NCBI GenBank assembly: GCA_018651725.1
Contig: JABIDK010000008.1
Coordinates: 1 to 41,193, forward strand
Length of the DNA: 41,193 bases
Source: Candidatus Falkowiibacteriota bacterium
GTDB taxonomy: Bacteria; Patescibacteriota; Patescibacteriia; JAACEG01
Direction: 5' to 3'
Shown here: positions 39,084-41,193 of the stretch, piece by piece
Layout of the letters: every line of letters begins with the position of its first letter
How positions within the stretch are numbered: the stretch's first letter is position 1
Translations under genes and position numbers: made by a program
The notes under the pieces: generated by a model
The model's database searches: none
What the model was told of the DNA's origin: nothing
Seen by the model: the letters and a program-made list of their open reading frames with translations, nothing else

Positions 39084-41193
39084 TTAACTTTTTCTCAAAA
39101 TGAACAAAACAAATACAATCATGCTGCTCATAATAACTCCAACCACTATCAATAGATAAAGATAAACATTTTTCGTTTCTTCTGTTTTTTGAATTTCATT
39201 ACTTCCTGAGGAGGTAGAAATAAAATCACTTGGACTAATCGCTTTTGCTTCTTTCACAAAAAAACTTAAAGGTGAGCTCTTAGAAACCACTTTTCCTGTA
39301 TTATCGTTAACTACAACATAAATTTCATGCTCGCCGTCAATTAAGCTATTTTCCAATTCATATTCCCAGTTTCCGTATTCATTAACCTTTGTGGTCACAA
39401 CAATCGGCATATCAGAATAAATGTATAAAGAAACAAATTCTCCAGGAATTCCTTTTCCTAAAATTTTATAGCCACTTTCTCCTTCACTTTCATTACTAAT
39501 ATTGCTAACCTCTCCAACTGTCAATTTTGCGGAAATCTCTCCACTTATTTTTGGCTGTTCAATAGGCATCTTCTTTAAAATTGCTTTTTCTAAAGGAGAA
39601 ATTTTATTTAATAAAATCTTGCCTGAGTCAGTCGCATCTTGCGATAAATCTTTAGCGCTAACAAGAGGGTTGTAGCCACTTTCCATCTCAACTCCGTCCA
39701 TATGACCATCTCCGTCTGTGTCGGGATTATTTATGTCTGTTCCCAATTTTTTCTCCATATCATCAGAAAGACCGTCTTCGTCACTATCAATCATAATAGC
39801 AATCGGTAAAACTTGTAACAAATTCTCAGACTTTGTTAAAATCGTTTTTTCTTCAGCTTTAATAATTTTAATTTTTAAATTATCTTCTTTAAAAGAGACA
39901 ATCGATTCATAGTCATCTAGAGAGGATTTTAACGTATTAATACTAGTAATTTTATGAGTGTTATTTAAAATATTAACTTTTATTTTTTCGTTAACTTTAT
40001 GATTAATCACAATATCTCCGATGTATTCTTCTTTTATGATATTTTTACATTTCCAAATATCATTATCTTTACAATCAACTGTTGGGGAGTATTTTTCAAA
40101 TAAATAGTCTTGGCAATCTTTTTCTCGCATAATACCGACCTTTTCACACTCAGGTAAGATATATTTATTCTTCAAATAATCTTTGCACTCTTTTTCAGTT
40201 TTGATTTCATTTCTTAAACACTCTTGATTAAGATTTTTAAAGATTAAAAATTCTTTGCAAATATTAATATCTTCTATGTTGTTATCAATGCACTGTTTAT
40301 CTAATATATTATTAGCTATCTTGACTGTTTCTTCTTTTTGAGAATTAAAATTATTTTCTTCTCTCTCAATTATTACTTTGCACTCTTCATCGCTTTTAGC
40401 ATTAAATTTCCTACAAAGAGACGGCATATTTTTTACAAACAAAAATCTATCACATTCACTTTTAACAGTTATATTATTATTCCTGCATTTCAGGTCAAGT
40501 TGTAAAAAGTTTTCGCATTCTTCAAGAGAGGTAATTTTCTTTTCTAAACATAAAGAATTAATAAAAGGAATATTAATATTTGTAGCTGTATTTATTTCTT
40601 CTATTTTTTGCTCTTCAACTAACATCATTTCTTTTTTGCTTTGAAATACATTATTATTAAAATCTACTCCTTCGGCAAAAAATTCATAACTACCTATATC
40701 CAGTGACTTAATCTTCATATCCCTAAACCAATCATAACCACTACTATCTCTTTTTATTCCCGGGGAAATATAAAATTTACCGCTATCGCGATGTTTAAAT
40801 TTAAATTCTAATTTTTCTAATCTTACGTCAGATTTTATATTGATAATAAAATCATTGCTAACTTTTTCTATAAGATTAAAATCTAAAATTTTTATCTTTT
40901 CTATTATTGGTTTTTCTTCTTCACTTTCTCCTGTTTCCTCTTTTGTCTCAATAAAATCAAATCTATTCTGATCCTTTTCATTATCAGGAAAATCAGTCGC
41001 TATACCTTCGTCGATATTAACATCTAATAAACCGCTATCAAAATTATTTAAATTATCATCTATACTACTATTAGGTTCTTCGTCAGCGGGGTCTTGGGTT
41101 GGATCGTCAGCGGGGTCTTGGGTTGGATCGTCAGCGGGGTCTTGGGTTGGATCGTCAGCGGGGGCTTGGGTTGGATCGTCAGCGGGGTCTTGG
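39084..41193 (-). CDS. Large Cys-repeat surface protein, 5' end outside window
   Basis: A minus-strand frame open to the window end, so the start is upstream. I read it from 41192 without a stop; an internal ATG at 40718 is not the start. Order: tandem 8-residue repeat (PTQDPADD, 41082-41193), a linker, an immunoglobulin-like region (about 40700-40990), at least seven tandem Cys-pair units (40030-40560), a thrombospondin type 3-like Ca-binding segment (DSDEDGLSDDMEKKLGTDIN, DTDGDGHMDGVE), an Ig-like domain ending in SSPLSFFVKEAKA, and a C-terminal membrane helix with a short basic tail (LYLLIVVGVIMSSMIVFVLF). It is most likely an extracellular structure held by the helix. No SD information is visible because the start is outside. 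Confidence 0.85.
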   Translation of the reverse strand, partial: QDPADDPTQAPADDPTQDPADDPTQDPADDPTQDPADEEPNSSIDDNLNNFDSGLLDVNIDEGIATDFPDNEKDQNRFDFIETKEETGESEEEKPIIEKIKILDFNLIEKVSNDFIINIKSDVRLEKLEFKFKHRDSGKFYISPGIKRDSSGYDWFRDMKIKSLDIGSYEFFAEGVDFNNNVFQSKKEMMLVEEQKIEEINTATNINIPFINSLCLEKKITSLEECENFLQLDLKCRNNNITVKSECDRFLFVKNMPSLCRKFNAKSDEECKVIIEREENNFNSQKEETVKIANNILDKQCIDNNIEDINICKEFLIFKNLNQECLRNEIKTEKECKDYLKNKYILPECEKVGIMREKDCQDYLFEKYSPTVDCKDNDIWKCKNIIKEEYIGDIVINHKVNEKIKVNILNNTHKITSINTLKSSLDDYESIVSFKEDNLKIKIIKAEEKTILTKSENLLQVLPIAIMIDSDEDGLSDDMEKKLGTDINNPDTDGDGHMDGVEMESGYNPLVSAKDLSQDATDSGKILLNKISPLEKAILKKMPIEQPKISGEISAKLTVGEVSNISNESEGESGYKILGKGIPGEFVSLYIYSDMPIVVTTKVNEYGNWEYELENSLIDGEHEIYVVVNDNTGKVVSKSSPLSFFVKEAKAISPSDFISTSSGSNEIQKTEETKNVYLYLLIVVGVIMSSMIVFVLFILRKS
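40030..40560 (-). repeat. Tandem repeats with paired cysteines
   Basis: Seven or more units of about 23-25 residues, each with two Cys 11-12 apart: patterns such as LCLEKKITSLEEC, KCRNNNITVKSEC, QECLRNEIKTEKEC and PECEKVGIMREKDC, usually followed by a Phe/Tyr-Leu. The first Cys codon is at 40548-40550 and the last at 40047-40049. Conserved I-(T/K/M)-x3-E-C within units suggests disulfide-bonded modules. Counts and boundaries are by eye. Confidence 0.75.
41082..41193 (-). repeat. 24-bp tandem coding repeat
   Basis: Four full units and a partial fifth: 41082-41105, 41106-41129, 41130-41153, 41154-41177 and 41178-41193. Units are identical except one base in the fourth (GCC for GAC, so Ala for Asp). 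Each unit encodes PTQDPADD, and the near-perfect copies suggest recent slippage. Confidence 0.9.

Noticed and set aside
1..41193. CRISPR array, rRNA genes, insertion sequences or transposase genes
   Set aside because: No regularly spaced direct repeats, no rRNA core sequences and no transposase motifs were seen on reading the window.

Overview
The window most likely comes from a low-GC member of the Candidate Phyla Radiation (Patescibacteria, Parcubacteria-like). This rests on the gene types (TrbC/VirB2-like pilin, SecG beside a membrane-anchored peptide-binding protein, short YidC, bactofilin, tandem-kinase and GlgA cluster, long surface proteins with thrombospondin type 3-like repeats and a C-terminal membrane anchor) and on the near absence of Shine-Dalgarno (SD) sequences in the housekeeping genes. 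UGA ends several genes (GatB/YqeY-like at 3096, Rel at 7173), so the code is standard 11, not the Gly-UGA code of Gracilibacteria. The lineage below phylum is a guess.

Layout. 1-2469 (minus): a partial pilin-like gene and a 2-oxoacid:ferredoxin oxidoreductase set porG-porD-porA without the TPP-binding beta subunit. 2638-7173 (plus): GatB/YqeY, SecG, an oligopeptide-binding protein, tRNA-Asp, tRNA-Val, a 30-residue basic peptide and a short Rel. 7251-10146: parA-parB, tRNA-Leu, yraN and a methyltransferase. 10376-16009: six unrecognised envelope genes in two divergent operons, all with strong SD sequences, including a lipoprotein with an OmpA-like tail; they look foreign to the surrounding genome. 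16086-20421 (minus): a 1009-residue coiled-coil/LysM-like protein, a small partner and a Ca2+/cation antiporter. 20580-26138 (plus): a PP-loop tRNA thiolation-type enzyme, a Nudix protein, a small Cys protein, glyA-folD, tRNA-Trp (tRNA-Arg opposite), bactofilin and a diacylglycerol-kinase-fold protein. 26196-35828 (minus): a nine-gene collinear run with two glycogen synthases, a GH57 enzyme, a tandem APH-type kinase, a PHP hydrolase, a methyltransferase, GalT, YidC and a PRC-barrel protein. 36090-41193: ribosomal protein S1 with its own leader, tRNA-Gly and tRNA-Ala, an orphan histidine kinase and the 3' part of a large Cys-repeat surface protein.

Control signals are unusually readable. Sigma-70-type promoters with 16-17 bp spacers precede rel, parA, the antiporter, the PP-loop gene, glyA, bactofilin, glgA and S1. 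Two of them (parA and the PP-loop gene) place the start codon at or next to the expected transcription start, so these mRNAs should be leaderless, and both share a -35 block with a divergent promoter. Long perfect hairpins and bidirectional terminators separate the units. A CTTATT-N4-AATAAG palindrome with conserved flanks occurs near the por/GatB intergene and again before bactofilin.

How the genes fit together: ferredoxin-linked oxoacid metabolism, alpha-glucan synthesis and breakdown with sugar-phosphate handling, one-carbon metabolism (with a FolD that has lost its NADP motif), (p)ppGpp signalling, chromosome segregation, protein insertion (SecG, YidC) and surface structures. The best candidates for undescribed biology are the SD-bearing divergent envelope cassette at 10376-16009, the tandem-kinase alpha-glucan operon, the Cys-repeat surface protein and the small basic peptide encoded after tRNA-Val.
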